The notes: generated from the sequence alone by a model not told the origin. 46,089 nt of DNA from an uncultured Prochlorococcus sp. (GCA_902542595.1 CACBVE010000003.1:1-46089), one strand, 5' to 3'; numbered from the stretch's first letter, positions 7,262 to 17,057 are shown. A program made the numbers and translations.

Positions 7262-8014
7262 TTAAGTAAGTATTGCGTAGTAAATAATTATAAAAAAATA
7301 AAAAATAAATATATTCAAAAAGGGGATGAAATCCCCTTTTTTAGGTTTGGGCACGATCCAATCGCTTAAATTAGTTTTATATGATATGAATGACCACGTA
7401 TAAAAAGAAATTTCTATGGAGACTAAAATAAAAAGATTAGTTAAATTTAAGTTATTTAAACCAAAATATCTATAAATATGAAACTGATCATCGACATTAA
7501 TATTATAAATTTGAAGATGCCAGAGATATAGAGAAATCAAAATAAAATTTACCAATATAATTTTTTTTAACAGAAACCTAGATTTCTTAAAAATTAATAA
7601 GATAGAAATTAAAAATATGAAAAAACTTAACTGTAGAATATCAGGCTTTGGTAAATTAATTTTTTCAAGAAATAAATTAAATATAAGATCAAAATTTATA
7701 TATATATAATCAGCTATTAAGAAAGAGAGAAATATTAAATTTATTGCTACTAAGAATAATAATCTTTTTCCTTTAATTATTTGTTTACTATGAATTTTAT
7801 CCTCATTAAAATTATAGTATGTATAGTTTTTTAAAGAGTTTAAGCACACTAAAGATGGACATATTGCACCGCTCAAATAGTAAAGGATTGAATAAAAGGA
7901 AATACCATTAATATTAAATGAATACAAATTAAACCATTGTTTTTGTACCAATGGAAGAATAAGTAAAAATGAAAGTGTAACTAATAATCTCGTTGTATTG
8001 TTTTTAATTATCAA
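7262..8014 (-). CDS. Multi-pass integral membrane protein, function unknown
   Basis: 250 aa with several strongly hydrophobic segments; no recognised catalytic motif. Confidence 0.65.
   Translation of the reverse strand: MIIKNNTTRLLVTLSFLLILPLVQKQWFNLYSFNINGISFYSILYYLSGAICPSLVCLNSLKNYTYYNFNEDKIHSKQIIKGKRLLFLVAINLIFLSFLIADYIYINFDLIFNLFLEKINLPKPDILQLSFFIFLISILLIFKKSRFLLKKIILVNFILISLYLWHLQIYNINVDDQFHIYRYFGLNNLNLTNLFILVSIEISFYTWSFISYKTNLSDWIVPKPKKGDFIPFLNIFIFYFFIIIYYAILT
7317..7342. terminator. Rho-independent terminator hairpin, probably bidirectional, downstream of peroxiredoxin
   Basis: AAAAAGGGGA-TGAAA-TCCCCTTTTT(T): perfect 10-bp stem, 5-nt loop, U tract; lies inside coding end of the 7262-8014 ORF. 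Confidence 0.75.
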
Positions 8015-8046
8015 GAAAATATTTTTTTTAATTTAAAACAATTAAA

Positions 8047-9801
8047 TCAAACTTTCAACAATTTAGAAGTTGTTAATTTAAAAACTTTTTTATCTATAGT
8101 TTCTTGATTTAAAAGTATATCAACTAATTTATCTAATAGGAATCTATTTTTTTTCAATATTTTTATTGAATTATTTAATGAAATTTTTGAAATATTTATG
8201 ATTTCGTTATCTATTTTAGAACTAGTATTTTCTGCTATAAGGGGCTTTCTTCTAAATAACCCATCTCCTAAATACATTTCATTATTATCAGAATCCATTG
8301 AAATTGGACCAATAATTGAAAATCCATATTTTGTAACCATTTCCCTTACGATATTTGTCGCATAAGAGATATTATTTAATGAGCATTGCGTAATTTCACT
8401 TTCTCCAAAAACTATAGTTTCTGCTGCTCTTCCAGCTAGGGCAATTTCAATTTTAGAAAACAAAAATTTTTTTGAAATCAAGCCGCTAGAAATTACATCT
8501 TCGTCAGGGCATATTTTTGTATATCCCCCTAAAGATCCGGATCTCGGTAAAATTGTAATTTTATCAACTGATTCAATACCATTTCTCACAGCAGATACAA
8601 TAGCTCTTCCTACCTCGTTATAAGCAATAATTTTTTTCATATTTGGAGAAGTTATTAATGAACTTCTCAGGCCGATGGTAATTTTATCAAGAGCATTTTC
8701 TATATGAAGATCACTGATTAATTTAGATTCATCTCTAACACAGTGAATAGCACTCTCATTCATCAAATTCGCAAGATCTGCACCCGAAAATCCAACTGTT
8801 CTAGAAGCCCAATATCCTAAGTCAACTTCGCTTGAGAGTGGTTTGGAAAGTGAGTGAACTGAAAGAATTTTTTTTCTTCCATCTAAATCTGGAAGCATTA
8901 CCTCAATTTTTCTATCAAATCTACCTGGTCTTAATAACGCTGCGTCCAAAATATCTGGTCTATTTGTTGCTGCTAAAACAATAATCCCAGAATTATCAGC
9001 GAAACCATCCAATTCTGTCAATAGCTGGTTAAGAGTTTGTTCTCTTTCATCATTTCCACCTCCGATCCCAGAACCTCTTTGCCTACCAATAGAATCAATT
9101 TCATCAATAAAGATTATACAAGGAGATTTTTCTTTAGCTTTAGAGAATAGATCCCTCACTCGGCTTGCACCAACACCAACAAAAAGTTCTACAAACTCAG
9201 AGGCCGATATTGAGAGAAAAGGAACTCCAGATTCACCAGCGATTGCTTTTGCCAATAATGTTTTACCTGTTCCTGGTGGGCCTATGAGAAGAACTCCTTT
9301 AGGAACTTTTGCTCCAAGATTTTCAAATTTCTTTGGTTCTTTCAAAAATGTTATTACCTCTTTTAGTTCTTCAGCGGCTTCAGGAACACCAGCTACATCA
9401 TCGAATCTCGTTTCTACATCATCAATAGTTACAAATTTAGCTTGATTTTTGGAAAAACCAAACGCTCTAGAAGCCAATTTTGATGTACTCCTTAATATTA
9501 AAACTATTGCTAATATAAAAATCAGGAAAAGACTTATGGAAGCGAATGAATTAGCCGCTGAGGCCTCTTTTCTACTATTATTAATAGTAAGTTCGATTTT
9601 ATTTTCAGTTGCTTTTTCAAGGATTAATTGATCGTTATAAAGGATAGGTATTTTAACTTTTTCGCCATTTTTATACAGAACATCAATTTCTCTCTGTCTA
9701 GGATAGAAAAATATTGATTCTATTTTTCCCGTCTCTATATCTCCTAGAAGATCCGAATAACTTGATTTAGAATTTGAATATGAAAATTTTGATCTAAACA
9801 C
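8047..9801 (-). CDS. FtsH-family AAA+ protein with degenerate zinc-protease site (candidate pseudoprotease), GTG start
   Basis: GPPGTGKT, IIFIDEIDSIGRQRG, ATNRPDILDAALLRPGRFDR intact; HEAGH position reads YNEVGR; third-ligand region reads ITQCSLNN. Confidence 0.9.
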   Translation of the reverse strand: MFRSKFSYSNSKSSYSDLLGDIETGKIESIFFYPRQREIDVLYKNGEKVKIPILYNDQLILEKATENKIELTINNSRKEASAANSFASISLFLIFILAIVLILRSTSKLASRAFGFSKNQAKFVTIDDVETRFDDVAGVPEAAEELKEVITFLKEPKKFENLGAKVPKGVLLIGPPGTGKTLLAKAIAGESGVPFLSISASEFVELFVGVGASRVRDLFSKAKEKSPCIIFIDEIDSIGRQRGSGIGGGNDEREQTLNQLLTELDGFADNSGIIVLAATNRPDILDAALLRPGRFDRKIEVMLPDLDGRKKILSVHSLSKPLSSEVDLGYWASRTVGFSGADLANLMNESAIHCVRDESKLISDLHIENALDKITIGLRSSLITSPNMKKIIAYNEVGRAIVSAVRNGIESVDKITILPRSGSLGGYTKICPDEDVISSGLISKKFLFSKIEIALAGRAAETIVFGESEITQCSLNNISYATNIVREMVTKYGFSIIGPISMDSDNNEMYLGDGLFRRKPLIAENTSSKIDNEIINISKISLNNSIKILKKNRFLLDKLVDILLNQETIDKKVFKLTTSKLLKV

Positions 9802-9932
9802 TAATCTTTATAAGTGATTAATAAAGCATATATGCTTATTTAAGAAATTGACGTATATAAACAAAATATACTCAAAAGTTTTGGAGATAACCACTTAAAG
9901 GTTATATTATTATATGGAAATAAAGAAACAGA

Positions 9933-10103
9933 ATGGCTGTACCAAAGAAGAAAAAATCAAAGAGTAAAAGGAACCAGAGACATGCTGTCTGGAAAGGTAA
10001 AGCAGCATTAGCAGCTCAAAAAGCTATATCTTTGGGTAAATCAGTTTTAACTGGGAAAGCTCAAGGATTTGTTTATCCTATTGAAGAAGAAGAGGAAGAA
10101 TAG
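9933..10103 (+). CDS. rpmF: 50S ribosomal protein L32
   Basis: Manual translation [56 protein letters not shown]. Confidence 0.95.
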   Translation: MAVPKKKKSKSKRNQRHAVWKGKAALAAQKAISLGKSVLTGKAQGFVYPIEEEEEE

Positions 10104-10106
10104 CTT

Positions 10107-10433
10107 TTAAGATCCCAATTTAAATGCCTCAAGTATAATGGCATAGATTGCACCGATTCTTAATTTATCAACTACCAACCAAAGATTATAAAATTTTGAA
10201 TTAGAGGAAGGCTTGATTCTTATAATGATTTCTACAAACACAATTATTATAGGAACCATAATTAATTCATTTTTACCTTCAGATATAAATTTTGTAAGAA
10301 AGTTTGCAAACAAAAAATAACCAGTCAAAACAGAAATAAGATTAATAGATTTTGACCTCCAAGTATCACTTAGAAAACCAAACAAAAAATTACTTAATTG
10401 ATATGAAATTCTTGAAAAATTAGTTTTTTGCAT
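10107..10433 (-). CDS. DUF565 / Ycf20-like membrane protein
   Basis: Length and hydrophobic pattern (LSNFLFGFLSDTWRSKSINLISVLTGYFLFANFL...) match Ycf20 family. Confidence 0.7.
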   Translation of the reverse strand: MQKTNFSRISYQLSNFLFGFLSDTWRSKSINLISVLTGYFLFANFLTKFISEGKNELIMVPIIIVFVEIIIRIKPSSNSKFYNLWLVVDKLRIGAIYAIILEAFKLGS

Positions 10434-11184
10434 TTCTAACAGACATTAAAAAATCATTTAGGAAACTATAGTCAACATAATTTTTTTTTAGTTTAGGACC
10501 TTTAATTACATTTGCCATACTCTTTTCATCACCAAGACTTTCCAAAATACAGTCTAATTCAATATTCTCATCTAGAACTATTGGAATATTTGACGGAACA
10601 AAAATGGTGGGTAAGTTAGCTTCCAATGAAGATTTCAATCCTGGATTAGAGTCTTCAAAAACAATTGAGTTATTTTTTCTTATACCACTCAAATGAATTG
10701 CTTTTAAATAAGGCAATGGATTTGGTTTTTTTAATTCAACGTCATCACTTGAAATAATGAACTCAAAGGGGTTAAAGCCATTAAATAAATATTCAACGAG
10801 TAAATCAACTTGCTTTCTTGAACTTGAAGTGACAATAAATTGCCTTACTTTTTTTCTATGTAATTCATTTATTAACCTAAAAACACCAGTTTTTAATTTA
10901 ACGCAATTTGTTTTTATTATTTCTAAGTAATGAAATTGCTTTTTCTCATGAATATTGATGATTCTATCTTCAGATAGATCATAATTAATTAATTTAGAGT
11001 AGTACTCTATCCTTCTTTTACCACCATTTATCCTTAAAAGCTCTATGTATTCACTTATATCCCAACTCCAATCTATACCCAGGTCTTTAAAGGCATTATT
11101 AAAAGCAGGTAAATGTGCCTCTAGTTCGGTATTAGCAATAGTACCATCTAAATCCCAATAAACACCTTCAAGAAAAGTCACCAA
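10420..11184 (-). CDS. HAD-superfamily hydrolase
   Basis: YWDLDGTIANTE, FIVTSSS, KKPNPLPYLKA, VFEDSNPGLKSS motifs. Confidence 0.9.
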   Translation of the reverse strand: MVTFLEGVYWDLDGTIANTELEAHLPAFNNAFKDLGIDWSWDISEYIELLRINGGKRRIEYYSKLINYDLSEDRIINIHEKKQFHYLEIIKTNCVKLKTGVFRLINELHRKKVRQFIVTSSSRKQVDLLVEYLFNGFNPFEFIISSDDVELKKPNPLPYLKAIHLSGIRKNNSIVFEDSNPGLKSSLEANLPTIFVPSNIPIVLDENIELDCILESLGDEKSMANVIKGPKLKKNYVDYSFLNDFLMSVRNAKN

Positions 11185-11196
11185 GTAATTTATGCT

Positions 11197-11274
11197 TTAT
11201 CTACGGTAAAATACAAGAGCTATTATTGCTGGTCCTGCTAGCGCAACTACGGCTAAAGGTATAAGTGTTGCCAT
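11197..11274 (-). CDS. 25-aa single-TM peptide, possible photosystem II Ycf12/Psb30-like subunit
   Basis: Manual translation MATLIPLAVVALAGPAIIALVFYRR*; VxALAGPAIIALxFxR resembles Psb30 core. Confidence 0.5.
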   Translation of the reverse strand: MATLIPLAVVALAGPAIIALVFYRR

Positions 11275-11356
11275 GATTAATGAGTATGTTTTGTGATACT
11301 ATTTTTACAAATAAATGATAGAACTGTACTGATACGTAACAAGATTGAATTAAATT

Positions 11357-11704
11357 ATGAAATCATGGACATGTATAGAAAATTGCGGAGCTTGTTGTAG
11401 ATTCAACTTGAATGAAAGAATAGACCTAGCCGACAAACTTAACAAAGATGATATCGATCTAATAAATTCAATGACAGACAAAGATGGTTGGTGTAAAAAT
11501 CTAGATAGAAAGAATAAAAAATGCTTAATTTACGAAAGTAGACCTCATTTCTGCAGAGTCAATGAATTTTCGACTTCATTTAAAGATTATTTGAAATATG
11601 GTGATAAATTTCTTATAGATTGCTGCAAACAACATATTTCATCAAATTATGGATATAGAAGTAAAGAGTTGAAAAGTTTTAAATTAGCAGTTTCAGGAAA
11701 ATGA
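11357..11704 (+). CDS. YkgJ-family cysteine cluster protein
   Basis: CIENCGACCRF, GWCKNLDRKNKKCLIYESRPHFCRV cysteine pattern. Confidence 0.85.
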   Translation: MKSWTCIENCGACCRFNLNERIDLADKLNKDDIDLINSMTDKDGWCKNLDRKNKKCLIYESRPHFCRVNEFSTSFKDYLKYGDKFLIDCCKQHISSNYGYRSKELKSFKLAVSGK

Positions 11705-12027
11705 ATAGTAACTTAGAAAAAAAAGATAACAATATAGAAAAAAGTTTCTTATCAATATTCATAACAACTTTTACAACAATTTTTATTGCTGAACTTGGTG
11801 ATAAAACACAGATTGCTACCCTTATGCTTTCAGCAGAATCTGGTAAACCAATAATTGTTTTTCTTGGAAGTTCTCTTGCTTTAATAAGCTCAAGTGTAGT
11901 CGGTGTATTTATTGGTAAATGGTTATCAAAAAAAATATCCCCCAGCAAATTTGCCTTATTTACTGGTGCATTAATGATATTAATAAGTTTATTTTTAACA
12001 TATGATATTTTAAAAAATTATTTTTAA
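11701..12027 (+). CDS. UPF0016/GDT1 (TMEM165) family half-size transporter, first copy
   Basis: FIAELGDKTQIATLML signature, three TM helices; ATGA overlap with YkgJ stop. Confidence 0.88.
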   Translation: MNSNLEKKDNNIEKSFLSIFITTFTTIFIAELGDKTQIATLMLSAESGKPIIVFLGSSLALISSSVVGVFIGKWLSKKISPSKFALFTGALMILISLFLTYDILKNYF

Positions 12028-12330
12028 ATGGTTTTAAGTTTATTACTATCAACATTCCTAACCGTTTTTATAGCAGAATTAGGTGACAAAACCCAATTAG
12101 CCACTTTAACTATAAGCGGAACATCAAATAAACCATTAGCAGTTTTTTTGGGATCTTCATCTGCCCTTGTCTTTGCAAGTTTACTTGGAGCTTTGACAGG
12201 AGGTTCTATTTCAAGTTTTTTACCCGAAGTAGTTCTTAAATCAATAGCCTCCATTACATTTTTAATAATTGGTATAAGACTATTCTTAAACTCGTTCGCT
12301 ATTGAAAAAGAAGACAATGAAAAAAATTAG
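12028..12330 (+). CDS. UPF0016/GDT1 (TMEM165) family half-size transporter, second copy
   Basis: FIAELGDKTQLATLTI signature; starts immediately after first copy stop. Confidence 0.88.
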   Translation: MVLSLLLSTFLTVFIAELGDKTQLATLTISGTSNKPLAVFLGSSSALVFASLLGALTGGSISSFLPEVVLKSIASITFLIIGIRLFLNSFAIEKEDNEKN

Positions 12331-12401
12331 TTCTAACCTTGGATAAAAGGTGTAATAATAGAGTATAGACTTTCTAATTTATTTATAATTTAATTTATAT
12401 T

Positions 12402-14624
12402 ATGTTCTCAACATCTTCAATTATTGATAATTTAAATCAATCAGAAGGTTTAGAATATAAACAATTATGCAGATCATTAAAAATATCAAAGAAATCTGAT
12501 AAGGATAAATTGAATATTGCTTTAACAGCTTTAGAAAAACTAGAAATAATTAATAAAAATGCTGATAATGAGTATAACTGCGCAAAAAATAGCGATCATA
12601 TTATCGCTAAAATAAGATGTAGCAGCAAAGGTTATTGCTTTGCTGTAAGAGAAAAAAATAATGAGGATATTTACATTAAAGAAAATCTTCTTAATTATGC
12701 ATGGAATGGAGATAAAGTTTTAGTACGGATAATAAAAGATGGCTATAAAAGAAGATCGCCTGAGGGAATAGTAGATTGTATTCTTGAAAGATCAAATCAA
12801 ATACTTCTTTCTAAAATTGAAATAATAAACAATGATGTATATGCAATTCCTATCGATGATAGGATTCTCTCCAAAATAAAACTTCCAAAAGAGGATAAGA
12901 AATACATCTACAAATCAGAAAATAAGAATATAGTTAAAGTTGAGATTGATAGATTTCCTATTGGTCAAGACGAAGGATTAGGTCATGTAATACAGGAATT
13001 AAAACTTAATAATAATGAGGAATTAGATACCGATTTTGTTTTATCTAAAAGCAATATCATCAATTTAAAAAATAGTAATGATATACAAACTAAGAAAATA
13101 GATAAAAGAAAAAGAATAGACTTATCAAATAAAAACTCTTATTTATTCAAAAGTTGGATTTCTGATAATTCTCCAATGCTACCAATGATTCAAATAGAGC
13201 AGGATAAAGATAAAAATACTAAATTATGGATACATACAAATAATATTGCAGAGATATTAGATCTTAATAGTAAAAAATCCTTGGAAATATTTTTTAATGC
13301 CTTTGAATCAATACCTTTATTAAATAATTGGCAAGATTATCTTAGTGAAAATTTAAGAAATTTTTCTGAATTTAAATTAGGTAAAAAAAATGAAGCAATA
13401 AGCCTCTGCTTGACACTAAATAGCACTAATGAAATAACTGAATGGGGATTTCATCTTACTCTTGTAAAATGCGCTCTAATTGTTGGGAGCGAGCATACTG
13501 AGGCTCTTCTTTCTAGAAAAAGTAAAACCAGAATCACATCACGGTTATTAAAACCCATAAAGGAACATATAGAAAATTTAGATAAAATATTAGAAATTTC
13601 AAAATCATTTAGGCAAAGGCACCTGCTTGAAGGCAAAGTTGAAATTCCAACGGCCCTTAACAATACTAAATCACTAGATGAATTTTTTATTCAAAATCCA
13701 GCTGAATACTCAAAAGGTTATTTTGAACCATTAAGAAAAGAAGATTGCCAATCATACCTCTCACCAATACTTCTAGAAGGAAATTTAATATGGTATAAGC
13801 ATTCAAATAAATATGGATTAAAAAGTGCAGGTTACATCATGAAGGGATTAGATTACATTAATGCGAATGAAATGATCAAATACTCAGAATTTGTACCAAA
13901 TGATATGGAGCTAAATGAAGATGGAAATTTAACATTTAACCAAATAATTAAGTTATGCGATGATGATAATAAAAAAAGAATCTTACACAAACTTTTAATT
14001 AATGAATTTAAAGAAAATGAAGTAAGCTTAATTTCCAACAATTTAGAAAATAATCATAGAGAAAAATTATATATTTCGCCATGGACTGTTCCAGGATATG
14101 ACTTCACTAATCTCATAAATCAGTACTGTATTTTTAATATGATAATAAATGGGAAGAAATCAAAGAAAAATAATGTTAACGAAATAAATATAATGGAAAG
14201 TAATTCATGGAAACTTGTAAATTGGGATATTTTTAATACATCAATTTCAAAGCATATAGATACATTATTTAATAAATTTATAATAGATAAACTTAATGAA
14301 TATAAAAATAAAGTAAACCAATATAAATCCAATATGATTAGTATTAAAAAAGTAAGAAAAGCAGAAAAATTATTAGGTAATAGTTATAAAGGCATTATTT
14401 TAACAGTCCAAAGTTATGGTTTTTTTGTTGAAATATTAGATCTCAATGTGGAAGGATTAGTCCATGTCAGTACACTTAATAATGATTGGTATGAATATAG
14501 ATCAAGACAAAATTTATTGATTGGAAGGAAATCTAAGAATTCCTATAAAGTTGGAGATGAAATAGAAGTAAAAATTATAAAAGTTGATATCCTTAAATAT
14601 CAAATAGATGTAGAATTAACTTAA
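12402..14624 (+). CDS. RNase II/R (RNB) family protein, apparently with degenerate catalytic domain
   Basis: CSD-like segment KIRCSSKGYCFAVREKNNEDIYIKENLLNYAWNGDKVLVRI and C-terminal S1 domain GNSYKGIILTVQSYGFFVEILDLNVEGLVHVS; overall RNB layout but no DxxDxDD tetrad. Confidence 0.75.
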   Translation: MFSTSSIIDNLNQSEGLEYKQLCRSLKISKKSDKDKLNIALTALEKLEIINKNADNEYNCAKNSDHIIAKIRCSSKGYCFAVREKNNEDIYIKENLLNYAWNGDKVLVRIIKDGYKRRSPEGIVDCILERSNQILLSKIEIINNDVYAIPIDDRILSKIKLPKEDKKYIYKSENKNIVKVEIDRFPIGQDEGLGHVIQELKLNNNEELDTDFVLSKSNIINLKNSNDIQTKKIDKRKRIDLSNKNSYLFKSWISDNSPMLPMIQIEQDKDKNTKLWIHTNNIAEILDLNSKKSLEIFFNAFESIPLLNNWQDYLSENLRNFSEFKLGKKNEAISLCLTLNSTNEITEWGFHLTLVKCALIVGSEHTEALLSRKSKTRITSRLLKPIKEHIENLDKILEISKSFRQRHLLEGKVEIPTALNNTKSLDEFFIQNPAEYSKGYFEPLRKEDCQSYLSPILLEGNLIWYKHSNKYGLKSAGYIMKGLDYINANEMIKYSEFVPNDMELNEDGNLTFNQIIKLCDDDNKKRILHKLLINEFKENEVSLISNNLENNHREKLYISPWTVPGYDFTNLINQYCIFNMIINGKKSKKNNVNEINIMESNSWKLVNWDIFNTSISKHIDTLFNKFIIDKLNEYKNKVNQYKSNMISIKKVRKAEKLLGNSYKGIILTVQSYGFFVEILDLNVEGLVHVSTLNNDWYEYRSRQNLLIGRKSKNSYKVGDEIEVKIIKVDILKYQIDVELT

Positions 14625-14685
14625 AAAAATTACAAAATAATACTCTAAACCTATTTACTAAAAAAAATGAATAAGCATAATTAGA

Positions 14686-15129
14686 ATGATTTTTAAGAAA
14701 AAACTTTTATTATTAACTTTAGTTTTATTAATAATCTTTCAAACTATATTATTTACAAATAATAGTCAAAGGACATCATTTAGATATCTAAAATGGACTA
14801 TACAAGATGTGAGTTTAGGTAAGTTAATCACTATTTCTTTTTTTTCAGGTTTATTTATAAGTGCATTGATGAATACTACGATTACTGGATATAAAAAAAT
14901 TACTTACGAAAATATAGAAGAAAATTATGAAACTTTAAATAATCAAGAAGATACAAAATCTAGTATTGAGATGCCGCCACAAAGGGATATAAGAGATACC
15001 CAACCAACAATATCTGTTAATTACAGAGTAGTCAAAAATGCAGAAGAAAATAGTATGCAAAGTGACCAAAATTTCTCTAATAATTCCGATAATAAAGATG
15101 ATTGGGATAAAGATGATGATGATTGGTAG
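14686..15129 (+). CDS. Membrane protein with two TM segments and acidic tail (possibly LapA/DUF1049-like)
   Basis: 147 aa; N-terminal TM, second TM, C-terminal DDWDKDDDDW. Confidence 0.55.
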   Translation: MIFKKKLLLLTLVLLIIFQTILFTNNSQRTSFRYLKWTIQDVSLGKLITISFFSGLFISALMNTTITGYKKITYENIEENYETLNNQEDTKSSIEMPPQRDIRDTQPTISVNYRVVKNAEENSMQSDQNFSNNSDNKDDWDKDDDDW

Positions 15130-15174
15130 GTAACTACATTAATTAAAATTTAAAAATGGTTATATTAATTTATA

Positions 15175-15774
15175 ATGAACAAAAAGAACTTTTTTATGGA
15201 AGAAAATTTAGAACCGAATAATGATTCTAATAATGAAATATCTGAAAATGGTAATAAATCCATTTCTGAAGAAGCAAAAGATAGTACATCAGAAAAACTT
15301 ATCAAAATGAATAAAAATAATGATAAATCTCAAGATAGTTCAGGCCCTAAAATTAACTTAAAAAATGAAAATGAAACACCCTCAAAGACTATTAATAAGA
15401 TCAAAAAAGAACTCCCTGTAGAGAAAAAGCCTTTTCAAGAATTTATTAACATTCATTTAATTCCAGCTCTTACTGAGGAAATTAATCAAAGAGGATTAGA
15501 AATAAATAATATTAATCTCACAAACACTAATAGACCTATTGCTGGAGATAAATGTTGGGTGATAAATTGTGAAATTAAAAATACATGTAACTTTTGGTTA
15601 TCATTTGAAAGAGATGATATTAGTTCATCAAAAAGTATTTCTTTATCAAAACCTAATCAAAAGCCCAGTATTATTGAATCTTTTCTTATTGATGAAAAAA
15701 GAATTACCCTAAAATTAATTATTTCAAGAGTACTTCAGAGATTAAATGGCCAAAAGTTAATAGGAGTTAATTAG
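15175..15774 (+). CDS. DUF2996-like protein
   Basis: KPFQEFINIHLIPALTEEINQRG...GDKCWVINCEI...FWLSFERDDI pattern. Confidence 0.7.
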   Translation: MNKKNFFMEENLEPNNDSNNEISENGNKSISEEAKDSTSEKLIKMNKNNDKSQDSSGPKINLKNENETPSKTINKIKKELPVEKKPFQEFINIHLIPALTEEINQRGLEINNINLTNTNRPIAGDKCWVINCEIKNTCNFWLSFERDDISSSKSISLSKPNQKPSIIESFLIDEKRITLKLIISRVLQRLNGQKLIGVN

Positions 15775-15853
15775 AGAAACAATAACACCAAGTTAACTTT
15801 TCCCTCGAAAATACAAATCATAGTAAATAATAGTAATAACAAAACATTTAAAG

Positions 15854-17026
15854 ATGTCCCAATCAACTATTGAATCTACAAATAAAAAAGAAGTAAATAG
15901 AGGAAAAGCCCCAGCAAAGGAAACAATTTTGTCTCCAAGATTCTATACAACAGACTTTGAGGCGATGGAAAATATGGATTTATCAATAAATGAGGAAGAA
16001 TTGGAAGCTATATGTGAGGAATTTAGGAAAGATTACAACAGGCATCATTTTGTAAGAAATAGTGAATTTGAAGGCGCTGCAGAAAAATTAGATCCTGAGA
16101 CAAGAGAGCTTTTTGTTGATTTTCTCGAAGGAAGTTGTACTTCAGAATTTTCAGGTTTCTTACTTTATAAGGAACTTAGCAAGAGAATTAAAGCCAAAAA
16201 CCCGCTTCTTGCTGAATGTTTTGCTCATATGGCCAGAGATGAAGCTAGGCATGCTGGTTTTTTGAATAAATCAATGAGTGACTTTGGACTGCAGTTAGAT
16301 TTAGGTTTTTTAACCGCTAGTAAAGATTACACTTATTTCCCACCAAGAAGTATTTTTTACGCTACCTATTTATCAGAAAAAATAGGTTATTGGAGATACA
16401 TAGCAATTTATAGGCATCTCGAAAAGAACCCAGATAGCAAAATTTTTCCACTATTTAATTATTTTGAGAATTGGTGTCAAGATGAAAATAGGCATGGTGA
16501 TTTCTTTGACGCATTAATGAAAGCACAGCCACGTACGGTTAAATCGTTAAGCAAAAACATTACCATTGGGGGCTCAACTTTTACACATCCACTAATTGAC
16601 TATTTCCATAGATTTAGATACTTTTTGAACAATCTTCCATTAACATCAAAGTTATGGTCTAGGTTTTTCTTACTTGCTGTATTTGCAACTATGTATGCAA
16701 GAGATCTAGGAATCAAAAAAGATTTCTATGCATCTTTAGGTTTAGATGCTAGAGATTACGACCAGTTTGTTATTAATAAAACAAATGAAACGGCAGCTAG
16801 AGTTTTCCCTGTAGTAATGGACGTTTATGATAAAACCTTTTATGGAAGATTAGATAAAATTGTAGAGAATAACAAGGTTCTTTCCGATATTGCAAGCAGT
16901 GATGGAAATAAAGTATCTAAAACTCTTAAAAAATTACCTAAATATTTATCAAACGGTTACCAGTTATTAAGACTATACTTATTAAAACCTCTTGATAGCA
17001 AAGATTTCCAACCTTCGATTAGATAA
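15854..17026 (+). CDS. acsF: Mg-protoporphyrin IX monomethyl ester (oxidative) cyclase, aerobic
   Basis: SRF repeated E..H di-iron motifs ([33 protein letters not shown]), N-terminal [12 protein letters not shown]. Confidence 0.97.
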   Translation: MSQSTIESTNKKEVNRGKAPAKETILSPRFYTTDFEAMENMDLSINEEELEAICEEFRKDYNRHHFVRNSEFEGAAEKLDPETRELFVDFLEGSCTSEFSGFLLYKELSKRIKAKNPLLAECFAHMARDEARHAGFLNKSMSDFGLQLDLGFLTASKDYTYFPPRSIFYATYLSEKIGYWRYIAIYRHLEKNPDSKIFPLFNYFENWCQDENRHGDFFDALMKAQPRTVKSLSKNITIGGSTFTHPLIDYFHRFRYFLNNLPLTSKLWSRFFLLAVFATMYARDLGIKKDFYASLGLDARDYDQFVINKTNETAARVFPVVMDVYDKTFYGRLDKIVENNKVLSDIASSDGNKVSKTLKKLPKYLSNGYQLLRLYLLKPLDSKDFQPSIR

Positions 17027-17057
17027 TCTTTCATACAGAGAAGATTTATAAATTCAT

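Noticed and set aside
11679-12317. Minus ORFs 11679-11948 and 12024-12317
   Set aside because: Antisense to the UPF0016 genes, whose sequence similarity to each other explains both shadows.
13451-14332. Minus ORFs opposite the RNB-like gene
   Set aside because: Low-complexity antisense ORFs with no family resemblance.
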